NCBI GenBank assembly: GCA_964594125.1
Contig: CAZQLL010000019.1
Span: forward strand, 29,241 to 93,240
From: CAVRZJ01 sp964594125
GTDB taxonomy: Bacteria; Acidobacteriota; Thermoanaerobaculia; Thermoanaerobaculales; Thermoanaerobaculaceae
Direction of reading: 5' to 3'
DNA length: 64,000 nt
The position numbers were made by a program, and so were the translations under genes. This document shows positions 19,510 to 28,981 of the stretch, in pieces; positions within the stretch are counted from its first letter, which is position 1; every line of letters begins with the position of its first letter. Under the pieces are notes generated by a model. It had not been told where the DNA came from. It worked only from the letters and a program-made list of their open reading frames with translations, and searched no databases.

Positions 19510-21238
19510 GCCACAGCGCGTGCGGACCGAGGGCGATCAGGCTGACCATCGTCACCAGCCGCGAGCGCACGTCGTCGTCGGAAAGGCGCAGACGGACGTC
19601 GGGGTTGCGCCCCTGCGCCATGAACTCGATCACCTCGGTGCGCGACCCCTCGGGGAGCGGGCGGCCGAGGATACGGAGGGTCCACCAGTCCGCGAGCGCG
19701 CGCGCGGTGTTGACCTCGGGCGGCGTCTGGCCGAGGACGTCGACCACCGGCGCCTTGGCGCGGCTGTCGTCCTCGGCGTCGAACGCCCAGTTGACCAGCC
19801 GCCACGTCGGCACCATCGTGGCGGTCGACAGCCAGTCGACCGCGACGTCGGAGTACCCGTCCGGCGAGCGCCAGTTGAACTTGCCGTGGCCGGTGGCGTC
19901 GAACAGCCAGAGGAAGGCGTCCGCCGTGTGGCTGTCCATGGCAAAGCCGATCTCGGCGCCCGCGGCGCGCAGTGCGCTCACCACCAGCTCGAACGGCCGC
20001 TTCACCTTCTGCCCCCAGGCGGCGGCGAACTCGGGCGAGAGCAGGATCGTGCGGACCACCCGCGCGAGCTGGTCGGGAGCGCCGGTGTTGGCGGCGAACA
20101 CCGCGGCCGCGGCGTCGACGACCGCCTGCGGCGGCGAGTCGGCGATCAGCCGCCGGCACAGCTTGCGGGCGATGAAGCGCGCCGTGCCGGGGTGCGCCGC
20201 CAGCGTGTCGAGGACGTCGCGTCCGTCCTTGAACGGCGCCTGGTTGGCGCCGATCCAGGTTCCCAGCACGTACTTCTGAAAGCGGTCGTGCCAGTCCGCG
20301 CGGTGCACGGTCGCGCCCGTCGCGTTGTCGAGCGTCCAGCCGGTGAAGCAGCGGGTGGCCTCGTAGACGTCGTTGTCGATGTAACCGACCGGGCGCCCCT
20401 GCGCGTCGCGCGGCACGGCGTTCGGGTTGAGGACGCCGAGGTAGTTCTCGGCGCCGAGCGCGTGCAGCTCGAGCAGCTCGCGCGCGAAGTTCTCGTTCGG
20501 CCCGGCCACCGAGCTGGTGTAGTTGTCGAGGTAGACCAGCATCGCCGGCGAGGCCGCCACCGCCTCGAGCATCGCGCGGAAGTTGCCGAGCATGTGGCCG
20601 CGGATGACGTCGCGGTCGTAGTGCACCCACGTCGGCGCCGAGATGTAGTCCCACCCGTAGACGTTGAAGTGGTCGTGCCAGAAGTCTGCGAGCACCTCGA
20701 CGAGCTGCCGCTTCGAGTACAGCGCGCGCAGGAACGCGGCGCGCTCCGTCTCGATCGCCGGACGCAGGCGCTCGTACCACTCCGGGTCGTTGGCGACGTG
20801 CTCCGCCCAGAGCTGCTCGCGCGGCTTGGCGAGCGTGGTCATGCCGGCCGCCGTCAGGCGCGCGTCGAGATCCGAGTCGTCGATGCCGCCGGGGTCGAGC
20901 TGCTGCTCGACGTGCGCCGCGAGCCGTGCCTCGTCCGTCGCGCCGAGGGCGTTGAACGCCTCGACGTCGCCGGGGCGCGGGCCGAACCCCATGCGCGAGA
21001 GCACCCGCACCGCCAAAGGCGCCGCGTCGATGCCTTCGAGCGGGCTGCCGAACAGACGCCCGCGCGGACGCGCCGCCAGCGCCCGCAGCCGCGCCGCGCC
21101 GGCGGCCGGTGCGTGCACCGCGCGGGCGGCGCGGTCGAGCAGCGGCGCCGCGCGGGCGGCGCGCAGGGCGCGCAGGCGCTGCGCCGGCGTCGGGTCGCCG
21201 AGGGTGGGGATGTCGCGTCGTAGGGCCGATCTTCTCAC
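19505..21238 (-). CDS. DUF1800 family protein
   Basis: The 577-residue protein is a recognised partner of DUF1501 proteins. DUF1800 features include LADFWHDHFNVYGWDY near residue 170, NENFARELLELHALG, and the repeated helical motif ending in W-x-x-x-P-x-G-Y-x-D. The start is GTG at 21238 with GAGG 6 bases upstream. A candidate signal sequence is not clear, because the N-terminus is Arg/Ala-rich. The function is unknown. Roughly 230 bases upstream, to the divergent exported-protein gene, form the shared promoter region. Confidence 0.88.
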   Translation of the reverse strand: MRRSALRRDIPTLGDPTPAQRLRALRAARAAPLLDRAARAVHAPAAGAARLRALAARPRGRLFGSPLEGIDAAPLAVRVLSRMGFGPRPGDVEAFNALGATDEARLAAHVEQQLDPGGIDDSDLDARLTAAGMTTLAKPREQLWAEHVANDPEWYERLRPAIETERAAFLRALYSKRQLVEVLADFWHDHFNVYGWDYISAPTWVHYDRDVIRGHMLGNFRAMLEAVAASPAMLVYLDNYTSSVAGPNENFARELLELHALGAENYLGVLNPNAVPRDAQGRPVGYIDNDVYEATRCFTGWTLDNATGATVHRADWHDRFQKYVLGTWIGANQAPFKDGRDVLDTLAAHPGTARFIARKLCRRLIADSPPQAVVDAAAAVFAANTGAPDQLARVVRTILLSPEFAAAWGQKVKRPFELVVSALRAAGAEIGFAMDSHTADAFLWLFDATGHGKFNWRSPDGYSDVAVDWLSTATMVPTWRLVNWAFDAEDDSRAKAPVVDVLGQTPPEVNTARALADWWTLRILGRPLPEGSRTEVIEFMAQGRNPDVRLRLSDDDVRSRLVTMVSLIALGPHALWR

Positions 21239-21467
21239 GGTGCACCTCGCCGTGGCGAAACTCGATAGCTGTTCTCCGTCTCAGCCTATGGCTGCCCGGC
21301 GGGCCGCGCCGGTGACGGGGGTCACTCCACCGGCCAGGCGCCGGGATCGTCCGAGGTGCGCGTGTGACGGCGCTTACAGTGTCGCGCGAAACCCGGGTGC
21401 ACGGCCCGCGCCGGGACGGACCGGGAACTTCGCCGCGCGCGGCGCGTACGATGCCGGGGAGGTCCAC

Positions 21468-22223
21468 GTGCCCGCTCGCCGCCTCATGCTCCTCGCCCTC
21501 GTTCTCTCGACCGCCGCCCTGGCCGCCGATCGGCCGCCGGCGGAGACGCTCGCTCGCCTCGAGTCCGCCGGCACCGTGCTGGAGAAGTGGCCGGGCACGT
21601 TCCTGCTCACCACCCGCGCCGTGGTGTCGAAGACGAACGGCGACGATCCCGAGGAGAGCGCTTCGGTGATGCGCATGGGGGCCGGGGCCGGCGGCCCCGA
21701 GGTGGTCGAGGTGGTGAGCGCCACCCGCGCCGGCAAGGACGTCACCGCCGAGGCGCGCGCGGAGCTCGCTAAGGAGCGGGAGCAAGCCGGGGTGAAGAAG
21801 AAGGAGAAGGCGAAGGAAGGCGACGAGGAGGACGACGAGGACCTCGAGATGACGCTGCCGGGCGGCAAGCACACCGACTCGTTCGCCTTCACGCCGCTGC
21901 CCGCCGAGGGCGACGCGTGCGGCGCCGCCTTCGCGCCGCGCCCGGAGCACGCGAACGACGCCGGCCTGACCACCGGCGAGCTGCGCTGGAGCTGCACCTC
22001 CCTCGACCCCCTCTGGGTGGTCGCGCGTCCGGCGAAGAACCCGAAGGGCGTGAAGGAGATGTCGCTGCGCCTGGAGATCGTGCGCGCCGGCGACACGTTG
22101 TACGTCGGGCGCACCGTCACCGACGGCGTCGGCGGCGTGCTGTTCATCAAGCGGAAGTTCCACGTCGAGACCGAGGTCTCCGAGCTGGCGCCGGCCGCGC
22201 CGCCGCCTGCGGGCGCCCGCTGA
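21468..22223 (+). CDS. Exported protein with a highly charged linker, unknown function
   Basis: The 251-residue protein starts at GTG 21468, five bases after GGGGAGG. The signal peptide is MPARRLMLLALVLSTAALAADR. Residues of about 105-125 form an acidic/basic run (KKKEKAKEGDEEDDEDLE) that is probably disordered, followed by a beta-rich C-terminal part with one Cys pair (around GDACGAAF and RWSCTSL). No family was recognised. It precedes the bacillithiol operon by 200 bases and may have its own promoter. Confidence 0.6.
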   Translation: MPARRLMLLALVLSTAALAADRPPAETLARLESAGTVLEKWPGTFLLTTRAVVSKTNGDDPEESASVMRMGAGAGGPEVVEVVSATRAGKDVTAEARAELAKEREQAGVKKKEKAKEGDEEDDEDLEMTLPGGKHTDSFAFTPLPAEGDACGAAFAPRPEHANDAGLTTGELRWSCTSLDPLWVVARPAKNPKGVKEMSLRLEIVRAGDTLYVGRTVTDGVGGVLFIKRKFHVETEVSELAPAAPPPAGAR

Positions 22224-22422
22224 GCGGGCTTCCTCGCCCCGCCGCGACGCGCTACGCTTGCCGCGTGACGACACCAGAGTCCCGATGCGGCACCGCCTCA
22301 CCGCGGAGCGTGAGGATGATGTGGTGGGCCGGCGTCCTCGCGGGCCCGGTCTGTTCCGCGTGCGGCGTTCGCGCGGGCGACGGCGCCCGCGCTCCCGAGC
22401 GCGGCGACAGGGGTTTCGGCCG

Positions 22423-23961
22423 ATGAGCGACCACGCGATCGCCCCGCTGGCCGAGTGGGTGCGCCTGCACCCGGCGGCGCTCGAGCACGCGGCGCTCCCC
22501 GAGCCGGGCGAGACGCCCACCGGCCCGGTGCGAGAGCGGCCGGCGGCACTCGCCGCCGCGCTCGCGGCGGCCAACGAGCGCTGGGGCAACCCGGTCGCGG
22601 ACGAGCTCGCGCGCTGGCGTGCCGGCGCCGAGGCCGTGGTCACCGGGCAGCAGCCCGGGTTGCTCGGCGGCCCGCTGCTGACGCTGGTCAAGGCGGCGGC
22701 GGTCGCCGCCGAGGTGCGCCGCCGGCGCGCCGCCGGGCGCAACGCCGTGGGTTTCCTCTGGCTGGCGACCGCGGACGACGACCTCCCCGAGATGGGGTGG
22801 GCGCGGCTTGCCGCCGGCGAGGAAGTGGTCGAGGCGAAGGAGAGCGACTGGGTGCGCGGCGGCGGCATCGCCGGCGCCGCGGTGCTCGGCGCCGCGGCCA
22901 GCGCGCTGCTCGAACGCCTCGGCGAGCACGGCGGCTCACCGCATGCCCGCGAGGCGGCGGCGTTCGCCGCCGGCTGCTACCCTCCAGGGGCGACGCTCGG
23001 CGAAGCGACCGCACGCTTCCTGGCCCGAGTGCTGCGGGGGACGGGAGTCGTGATCGTCGACGCCCTCGAGCCGGAGCTGGCGCGCGCCGCCGCCGACACC
23101 GTGGCCGTCGTGCTGCGCCGGCTCCCCGAGGCGGAAGCGGCGCTCGCCGACGGCGAGCGGGCGATGCGCGCGCGTGGCTGGCGCTCGCCGCTAGCGCTGG
23201 TGGCGCGGCGGCTGCCGGTGTTCCGCCTGGTCGGCGGCGCGCGGGTGCGGCTGGCGGCCGCCGCCGACGGGAGCTGCCCCGCCGCCGTGCTGCGCGAGCT
23301 GGGGTCGGCGCCCGAGCGCTTCAGCGCCAACGTCTGGCTGCGTCCCCTGGTGCAGGACGCGGCACTCGCCTCCGACACGGTGCTGCTCGGCGGCGCCGAG
23401 CTGGCGTACCACGTGCAGGCGGCGGCGCTGTGGGAGCTCGCGGGCGTGCGCCGACCGCGCTGGCGGCTGCGTCCGCACGTCACCGTCGTGACCGCGGCGG
23501 AGCGGCGGCTGGCGCGGCAGCTCCGCGTCGAGCCGCACCACCTGCTGCACTCGGGCCTGCCCCGCCACCTGCTCGGCGGCGCGCGGGTGCGCCGCGGCGT
23601 CGAGCGCCTGCAGCGCGCGGTTGCGGCGCCGTTGGCCGCGCTCGACGCGGCGGCAGCGGCCGAGCTGCCGTCGCTCAAGGGCGACCTCGACGCCACCCGC
23701 AACAAGCTCGAGGGGTCGCTGGCGTGGCTGGAGCAGCGGGCGGCGGCGGCGGCGGCGCGCGCGGTCGACGTCGACGCCGGGCGCTGGCGCCGCCTGACCG
23801 CGTTCCTGCGCCCGCACGGCAAGCCGCAGGAGCGCGAGCTGTCGCTGCTGGCGCCGGTGCTGAGGCTCGGCCTCGACTGGCCGGCGCAGCTCGTCGACGC
23901 CGTCGACCCGGCGCACCCCGGGATGCACCTGCTGCACTGGGACGAGGGGGGCGGGTGGTGA
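22423..23961 (+). CDS. bshC: Bacillithiol biosynthesis cysteine-adding enzyme BshC
   Basis: BshC joins cysteine to glucosaminyl-malate, the last step of bacillithiol synthesis. The 512-residue protein has the signature VVTGQQPGLLGGPL near residue 70, SANVWLRPLVQD in the middle and LLGGAELAYHVQ, all usual in BshC. Position settles the call, because it is followed by overlapping PIG-L deacetylase and GT4 genes, the other two pathway enzymes. The start ATG at 22423 gives a normal length. The 200 bases upstream hold no credible gene. Confidence 0.93.
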   Translation: MSDHAIAPLAEWVRLHPAALEHAALPEPGETPTGPVRERPAALAAALAAANERWGNPVADELARWRAGAEAVVTGQQPGLLGGPLLTLVKAAAVAAEVRRRRAAGRNAVGFLWLATADDDLPEMGWARLAAGEEVVEAKESDWVRGGGIAGAAVLGAAASALLERLGEHGGSPHAREAAAFAAGCYPPGATLGEATARFLARVLRGTGVVIVDALEPELARAAADTVAVVLRRLPEAEAALADGERAMRARGWRSPLALVARRLPVFRLVGGARVRLAAAADGSCPAAVLRELGSAPERFSANVWLRPLVQDAALASDTVLLGGAELAYHVQAAALWELAGVRRPRWRLRPHVTVVTAAERRLARQLRVEPHHLLHSGLPRHLLGGARVRRGVERLQRAVAAPLAALDAAAAAELPSLKGDLDATRNKLEGSLAWLEQRAAAAAARAVDVDAGRWRRLTAFLRPHGKPQERELSLLAPVLRLGLDWPAQLVDAVDPAHPGMHLLHWDEGGGW

Positions 23962-24698
23962 GCGCGCGCGGCGGTATCACCACGTGCGACGTCCTCGCGC
24001 TCGGCGCCCACCCCGACGACGTCGAGCTCGGCTGCGGCGGCACGCTGGCGCGTCTCGCCGCCGCCGGCGTGCGCGTCGGCATCGCCGACCTGACGGCGGG
24101 GGAGCTCTCGACGCGCGGCACGCCCGATCTGCGCGCGCGCGAGGCGGCCGCCGCGGCTGCGGCGCTCGGCGTCGCGTGGCGGGCGTGTCTCGGGCTCCCC
24201 GACGGCGCCCTGCGCGGCGACGACGAGGCGCACGCGGCGGCCGTGACGGCGGCACTGCGCACGGCGGCGCCGCGCGCGCTGCTGCTGCCGCACGCCGACG
24301 ACCCGCACCCGGACCACGCCGCGGCGGCGGCGCTCGCGCGCCGCGCGGCGTTCCTCGCCGGGGTGGCGCGCTGGCACCCGGCGACGGGCGCACCGCACCG
24401 ACCGCGCCTGCTGCTCGCCTACCCCGGGCCGCGCCAGCTCCTCGCGCCCGACCTGGTGGTCGACGTGAGCGCGGTGTACGCCGCCAAGCGCGCCGCGCTC
24501 GCCGCGTACGCCTCGCAGTTCGCGCCCGGCGGGGACGCACCGACGCACCTTTCGACGCCGCACTACATGGCGGCGGTCGAGGGTCGCGACCGCGCCGCCG
24601 GCAACACCGTCGGCTGCGAGCTCGGCGAGGGGTTCGCCGCGCTGGGGGCGTTGGCGGCGGACGAGTTGGTGTGGTTGCTGAACGGAGGCGGCTCATGA
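23958..24698 (+). CDS. bshB1: Bacillithiol biosynthesis deacetylase BshB1 (PIG-L family)
   Basis: BshB removes acetate from GlcNAc-malate. The 246-residue protein has the zinc site AHPDDVELGCGGT at the N-terminus and the second histidine cluster PHADDPHPDHAA near residue 110. The start is GTG 23958, overlapping the bshC stop (GTGA), with a G-rich ribosome site inside bshC. An adjacent GTG three bases earlier is possible. It also overlaps bshA by 4 bases. Confidence 0.92.
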   Translation: MSARGGITTCDVLALGAHPDDVELGCGGTLARLAAAGVRVGIADLTAGELSTRGTPDLRAREAAAAAAALGVAWRACLGLPDGALRGDDEAHAAAVTAALRTAAPRALLLPHADDPHPDHAAAAALARRAAFLAGVARWHPATGAPHRPRLLLAYPGPRQLLAPDLVVDVSAVYAAKRAALAAYASQFAPGGDAPTHLSTPHYMAAVEGRDRAAGNTVGCELGEGFAALGALAADELVWLLNGGGS

Positions 24699-25828
24699 GG
24701 ATCGGCGTCACCTGTTACCCGACGGTCGGCGGGTCCGGTGTGGTCGCCACCGAGCTCGGGCTCGAGATGGCGCGCCGCGGTCACGAGGTGCACTTCATCT
24801 GCTACGCCCTGCCGTACCGGCTCGGGCGCGTGCCGCCCGGCGTCACCTTCCACGAGGTGACGGTGCCGGCGTACCCGCTGTTCTCCTACCCGCCGTACTC
24901 GCTGGCGCTCGCCTCGCAGATGGCCGACGCGGTGCGCAACCACGCGATCGAGCTGCTGCACGTGCACTACGCGATCCCGCACGCGATCTCCGCGTACCTG
25001 GCGCGTGAGATCCTCGGCGGCGTCCCGAAGCTGGTGGTCACGCTGCACGGCACCGACATCACGGTGGTCGGCGCCGACCCCTCGTTCCTGCCGATCGTGC
25101 GCCTCGGGATCGAGCGCGCCGACGCCGTCACGGCGGTCTCGCGCTCGCTCGCCGACGAGACGCACGAGCGCCTCGGCGTGCCGCGCGAGATCGAGGTGAT
25201 CCCCAACTTCGTCGACGCCAACCGCTGCGACCGCGACTTCGCGGCCGCCCACCGCCGCCGGCTGTCGCCGGACGGCGCGCCGCTGCTGGTGCACGCCTCG
25301 AACTTCCGTCCGGTGAAGCGGATCATGGACGTGCTCGAGGTGTTCCGGCGCGTCCACGCCGAGGTGCCGGCGCACCTGGCGCTGGTCGGCGACGGCCCCG
25401 AACGCCCGGGCGCCGAGAAGTTCGCGCGCGAGGCGGGGATCGCCCACCGCGTCGAGTTCCTCGGCAACGTGTCGCCGGTCGAGGGGGTGATGGGCGCCGG
25501 CGACCTCTTCCTGCTGCCGTCCAACGAGGAATCGTTCGGCCTCGCGGCGCTCGAGGCGATGGCGTGCGGCGTGCCGGTGATCGCCTCGAATGCCGGCGGG
25601 CTCCCGGAGCTGATCGCGCACGGCGAGGGGGGTTGGGTGTTCCCGATCGGCGACACCGCGGCGATGGCCTCACAGGCGATCGCACTGCTCTCCGACGGCG
25701 CCGAGCTCGCCCGCCAGAGGCGCCTGGCCCATCGCCGTGCGGTCGAGCACTTCTCCACCGGTCCGGTCGTCGACCGCTACGAGGCGCTCTACCGCAGGCT
25801 TCTTGCGCCTCCGTCCCACGTCGGGTAG
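24695..25828 (+). CDS. bshA: N-acetyl-alpha-D-glucosaminyl L-malate synthase BshA (GT4)
   Basis: BshA is the first bacillithiol enzyme: it transfers GlcNAc from UDP-GlcNAc to L-malate. The 377-residue GT-B protein begins RIGVTCYPTVGGSGVVATELG, which fits BshA closely. It has VTLHGTDITVVG and IPNFVDANRC near the centre. The C-terminal donor-site motif is PSNEESFGLAALEAMACGVPVI with the E-x(7)-E arrangement. It is the last gene of the operon, 63 bases before the RDD gene. Confidence 0.93.
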   Translation: MRIGVTCYPTVGGSGVVATELGLEMARRGHEVHFICYALPYRLGRVPPGVTFHEVTVPAYPLFSYPPYSLALASQMADAVRNHAIELLHVHYAIPHAISAYLAREILGGVPKLVVTLHGTDITVVGADPSFLPIVRLGIERADAVTAVSRSLADETHERLGVPREIEVIPNFVDANRCDRDFAAAHRRRLSPDGAPLLVHASNFRPVKRIMDVLEVFRRVHAEVPAHLALVGDGPERPGAEKFAREAGIAHRVEFLGNVSPVEGVMGAGDLFLLPSNEESFGLAALEAMACGVPVIASNAGGLPELIAHGEGGWVFPIGDTAAMASQAIALLSDGAELARQRRLAHRRAVEHFSTGPVVDRYEALYRRLLAPPSHVG

Positions 25829-25891
25829 GATTGAATGCAGATCGACCCCGGTTTTCTCTCTCGACGCGTGGGAGCACACAAGGAGGAAGCC

Positions 25892-26380
25892 ATGGCTGTA
25901 CCCGAAAGCGCCGCGCCGGCGGCAGGCAAGGCAGACCTGGGCAAACGGATCATCGCTGCGATCATCGATGCGATCCCGGCGATCCTGGTGTCGTTCATCC
26001 TCGGCATGATCCCGTTCATCGGCGGGATCATCGGCGGTCTGCTGGCGGCCGGCTGGTGGCTGGTGCGCGACGGGCTCGACCTCGAGTTCGCCGACAAGCG
26101 GTCGCTCGGCAAGAAGATCATGAAGCTGCGCCCGATCCGGCTCGACGGCCAGCCGATGACGCTGGACGTGTCGATCAAGCGCAACCTGCCGCTCGCGTTC
26201 TACTGCGTCGGCTATCTGCTGTGGATCGTGCCGGTGCTCGGCCACCTGGTGTCGATCCCGATCTTCATCCTCGGCGGCCTCGTCGGCCTGATCGAGGGCG
26301 TGCTGGCGATCACCGACTCGGAGGGGCGGCGCTGGGGCGACAAGCTCGCCGGCACCAAGGTCATCGAGGTGGCGAGCTAG
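25892..26380 (+). CDS. RDD-family membrane protein
   Basis: This 162-residue membrane protein has two or three hydrophobic hairpins (AIIDAIPAILVSFILGMIPF; LAAGWWLVRDGL; FYCVGYLLWIVPVLGHL). RDD features include the basic/acidic pair around KRIIAAIIDAI, the K-K-I-M-K-L-R segment after SLGKK, and the closing WGDKLAGTKVIEV. The function is unknown and transport of ions has been proposed for some members. AGGAGG lies immediately upstream of the ATG at 25892. The longer form from 25835 lacks support. Confidence 0.85.
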   Translation: MAVPESAAPAAGKADLGKRIIAAIIDAIPAILVSFILGMIPFIGGIIGGLLAAGWWLVRDGLDLEFADKRSLGKKIMKLRPIRLDGQPMTLDVSIKRNLPLAFYCVGYLLWIVPVLGHLVSIPIFILGGLVGLIEGVLAITDSEGRRWGDKLAGTKVIEVAS

Positions 26381-26540
26381 AGGCAGGCAAGAGGCAAGAG
26401 CCGAGAGGCGGGAGGCAACAGGAACGCTGGAAGCGGGGCGCGGCAGCAAGGCGGCTGACCTGCTCCTCCCGCGGTTCGTCGACGCGCGCGCAGATCATCG
26501 GTAGCAGCAGCGCCCCGGCGGCCCGGCAGGGCCGCCGGCG

Positions 26541-26572
26541 CTCGAGGGGAGGCCGCAGGACCTCTCCTCGAG
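26541..26572 (+). terminator. Strong hairpin, probable terminator after the RDD gene
   Basis: CTCGAGGGGAGG (26541-26552) pairs with CCTCTCCTCGAG (26561-26572) with one mismatch and an 8-base loop. It lies downstream of the RDD gene and just before the Pho box that starts the next operon, so it would isolate the two units. No T-run follows, so termination is inferred from position. Confidence 0.5.
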
Positions 26573-26582
26573 GACCGCCACG

Positions 26583-26616
26583 TTCATCCCCCGTTCACAT
26601 CCGCGTGGTATACGAT
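26583..26616 (+). promoter_or_regulatory. Pho-box promoter of the ppx-CHAD-pstS operon
   Basis: Direct repeats TTCAT (26583) and TTCAC (26594) are 11 bases apart. After exactly 10 more bases comes TATACG(AT) at 26609, a good -10 box. There is no -35 hexamer, as expected when a PhoB-type activator takes its place. Transcription would start near 26622, which makes an ATG at 26615 unusable and supports the GTG start of ppx at 26657. Confidence 0.75.
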
Positions 26617-26656
26617 GCGTTTACGGTCCCGCGGGCGGGGCCGGAACGGGGGAGCG

Positions 26657-28255
26657 GTGGCACGGGGCAACGGCAGCGCGCGGCGGCGCTCGGCTGAAGG
26701 AAAGCGCGGCAACGGCAAGGTGGTGTTCCCGCTGCGCGTGGGTGCGATCGACCTCGGCTCGAACGCGATCCGCTACACCGCCCTGGAGGTGGACGAGGGG
26801 GGCCGGCAGACCGTGCTCGCCGCCGACCGCGTGCCGGTGCGCCTCGGGCATGGCGTCTTCGTCTCCGGCAAGCTGGTGCCGGAGGCGATGGACGCGGCCA
26901 TCGCCGCCCTCGCCGAGATCCACGAGCGCTTCGCGGCGCTCGCCGTCTCGCGCGTGCGTGCGGTGGCGACCAGTGCCGTGCGCGAGGCGGCCAACGGCGA
27001 AGCGTTTCGCAAGCGGGTGCGCCGCGAGACCGGTGTCACGCTCGAGACGATCAACGGCTCCGAGGAGGCGCGCCTCGTCTACCTCGCGGTCGCCGCGCGC
27101 ATGCCGCTCGGCGACGCGCCGTGGCTCACCGCCGACCTCGGCGGCGGCTCGGTCGAGGTGTCGCTGGTCGACTCCTCCGGCGTCGTGTGGAGCGAGTCGC
27201 ACACGATGGGGTCGGTGCGCCTGCTCGAGGAGCTCGCCGGCGCCGGCGACGACCCCGGCCGTTTCCGCCGCCTGGTCGGCGAGTACATCGAGACGCTGCG
27301 CATCCCGACGGCGGCGCGCTCCCGCCCGCTCGCCGGCTTCATCGCCACCGGCGGCAACATCGAGGCGCTCGCCCGGTTGGCCGGCGTCGACGGCGCCGCC
27401 ACCGGCATCGGCCTGCTGCCGCTGGCGACGCTGGCGGGCGTGATCGACACGCTGTCGCGCCTGTCGTACCGGCAGCGCGTGACCGAGCTCGGGTTGCGCG
27501 AGGACCGCGCCGACGTGATCCTGCCGGCGGCGATGGTGTACGAGCGGCTGTGCCGCCTTGCCGGCGCGGAGCAGATCCACGTCCCGTTCGTCGGCCTGCG
27601 CGAGGGGCTCGTCGCCGATCTCATCGAAGAGCTCACCAGCCTTCGCGCCTACGAGGACCGGCACGAGCGGGAGGTGGTGTCCGGCGCGCTCGCGGTGGGA
27701 CGGCGCTACCTGTTCGACGAGGCGCACGGAATGCACGTGCGCCGCCTCGCGGTCTCGCTGTTCGACCAGCTCCGCGCCGAGCACGGCCTCGGCGGCAGCG
27801 AGCGGCGCGTGCTGCTCGCCGCCGCCCTGCTGCACGACATCGGCTCGTTCATCTCCTACAAGAAGCACCACAAGCACTCGTTCTACCTGATCTCGAACTC
27901 CGAGCTGCCCGGCCTCTCCGAGCGCGAGATCCTGCTCGCCGCCACCGTCGCGCGCTACCACCGCCGCGCCGAGCCGCAGTCCGACCACTACCCCTACCAG
28001 GAGCTGTCGCGCGCCGAGCAGGATGCGGTCCGGCGGCTGGCCGGCATGCTGCGGCTGGCCGACGCGCTCGACCGCGACCACCGCCAGCGCGTCCAGCGGG
28101 TGGTGGCGGCGCGCCGCGGCAAGGACATCGTCCTGCAGCTCGACGGCGCCGGCGACCTGCTGCTCGAGAAGTGGTCGCTGCAGCGCCGGGTGAACCTGTT
28201 CGAGTCCGAGCTCGGCGCACGGGTGCGCCTGGCCGACGAGGCGCGGCGCGCATGA
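26657..28255 (+). CDS. ppx: Ppx/GppA family exopolyphosphatase
   Basis: The enzyme releases phosphate from the ends of polyphosphate (or acts on pppGpp). The 532-residue protein is an ASKHA-fold phosphatase: phosphate-1 loop AIDLGSNAIRY near residue 31, RAVATSAVREA, and phosphate-2 loop DLGGGSVEVSLVD near residue 157. A C-terminal HD-type helical domain carries HDIGSFISYKKHHKHS. The GTG start at 26657 follows GGGGGAG and lies downstream of the predicted transcription start. It is the first gene of a five-gene chain with overlaps or near-contacts. Confidence 0.9.
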   Translation: MARGNGSARRRSAEGKRGNGKVVFPLRVGAIDLGSNAIRYTALEVDEGGRQTVLAADRVPVRLGHGVFVSGKLVPEAMDAAIAALAEIHERFAALAVSRVRAVATSAVREAANGEAFRKRVRRETGVTLETINGSEEARLVYLAVAARMPLGDAPWLTADLGGGSVEVSLVDSSGVVWSESHTMGSVRLLEELAGAGDDPGRFRRLVGEYIETLRIPTAARSRPLAGFIATGGNIEALARLAGVDGAATGIGLLPLATLAGVIDTLSRLSYRQRVTELGLREDRADVILPAAMVYERLCRLAGAEQIHVPFVGLREGLVADLIEELTSLRAYEDRHEREVVSGALAVGRRYLFDEAHGMHVRRLAVSLFDQLRAEHGLGGSERRVLLAAALLHDIGSFISYKKHHKHSFYLISNSELPGLSEREILLAATVARYHRRAEPQSDHYPYQELSRAEQDAVRRLAGMLRLADALDRDHRQRVQRVVAARRGKDIVLQLDGAGDLLLEKWSLQRRVNLFESELGARVRLADEARRA

Positions 28256-28980
28256 GGGTCGCGTTCCTCGCCGACGTGCACGCCAACTTCCCGGCGCTGT
28301 GCGCGGCGCTCGCGGCGGCCGAGCGCCTCGGCGCCGCGACCGTCGTGCTGGCCGGCGACCTCGTCGGTTCCGGCCCGCACCCGGTCGAGGTGGTGCGCCT
28401 GCTGATGCAGCGCGGCGTGCGCGCGGTGCGCGGCAACGTCGAGCGCAAGGTGCTCGCGATCGCGGCGGGCGGCCGCAAGCCCAAGCGGCTGCTGGACAAG
28501 CCGAAGGTCGGCCACCTCGCGTGGACCGCGCTGCAGCTCGGGCCGGCCGAGCGCGAGTGGATCGCCGCGCTGCCCGAGCGCCTCGACCTGTCGCTCGGCG
28601 GCGTCACGGTGAGAGTCGTGCACGGCAGCGCCCGCTCGGACCTCGAGTACGTCTTCCCGAGCGTCACCGCGCGCGCGCTGCCGTTGCTCGCCGGCGCGCC
28701 GCGGCCGCAGGTGCTGGCGTGCGGCCACTCGCACATCCCGTTCACCCGCGCGCTCGCCGGCGTGCGCGTGGTCAACTGCGGCTCGGTCGGCCGCCCGGTC
28801 GACGGCGACGCGCGCGGCGCGCTGGCGCTCGTCGACCTCGCAGCGCCGGCGCCGCCGCGCGCGCGCATCGTGCGTTTCGCGTACCCCGTCGAGGAGACGA
28901 TGCGCGACCTCGCGGCGCGCGGCGTCCCCGGGGCGATCCCGGAGGAGCTCGCGCGCGCCGTCAAGCGCAAGGGGGTGTGA
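28252..28980 (+). CDS. Calcineurin-like metallophosphoesterase (YfcE/MJ0936 type)
   Basis: The 242-residue protein has the full metal-site series: D-x-H in FLADVHANFPAL, G-D in LAGDLVGSGPHP, G-N in RGNVERK, HGSARSD, and GHSHIPF near residue 160. Such enzymes hydrolyse phosphodiesters. The substrate is not readable. It overlaps the ppx stop by 4 bases and precedes the CHAD gene, so it is very likely part of the phosphate-regulated operon and could act on phosphodiester or polyphosphate products. Confidence 0.88.
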   Translation: MRVAFLADVHANFPALCAALAAAERLGAATVVLAGDLVGSGPHPVEVVRLLMQRGVRAVRGNVERKVLAIAAGGRKPKRLLDKPKVGHLAWTALQLGPAEREWIAALPERLDLSLGGVTVRVVHGSARSDLEYVFPSVTARALPLLAGAPRPQVLACGHSHIPFTRALAGVRVVNCGSVGRPVDGDARGALALVDLAAPAPPRARIVRFAYPVEETMRDLAARGVPGAIPEELARAVKRKGV

Positions 28981-28981
28981 G

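Noticed and set aside
26615..26656. ATG at 26615 as the start of ppx
   Set aside because: It overlaps the proposed -10 box and lies before the predicted transcription start; the added residues show no family similarity.
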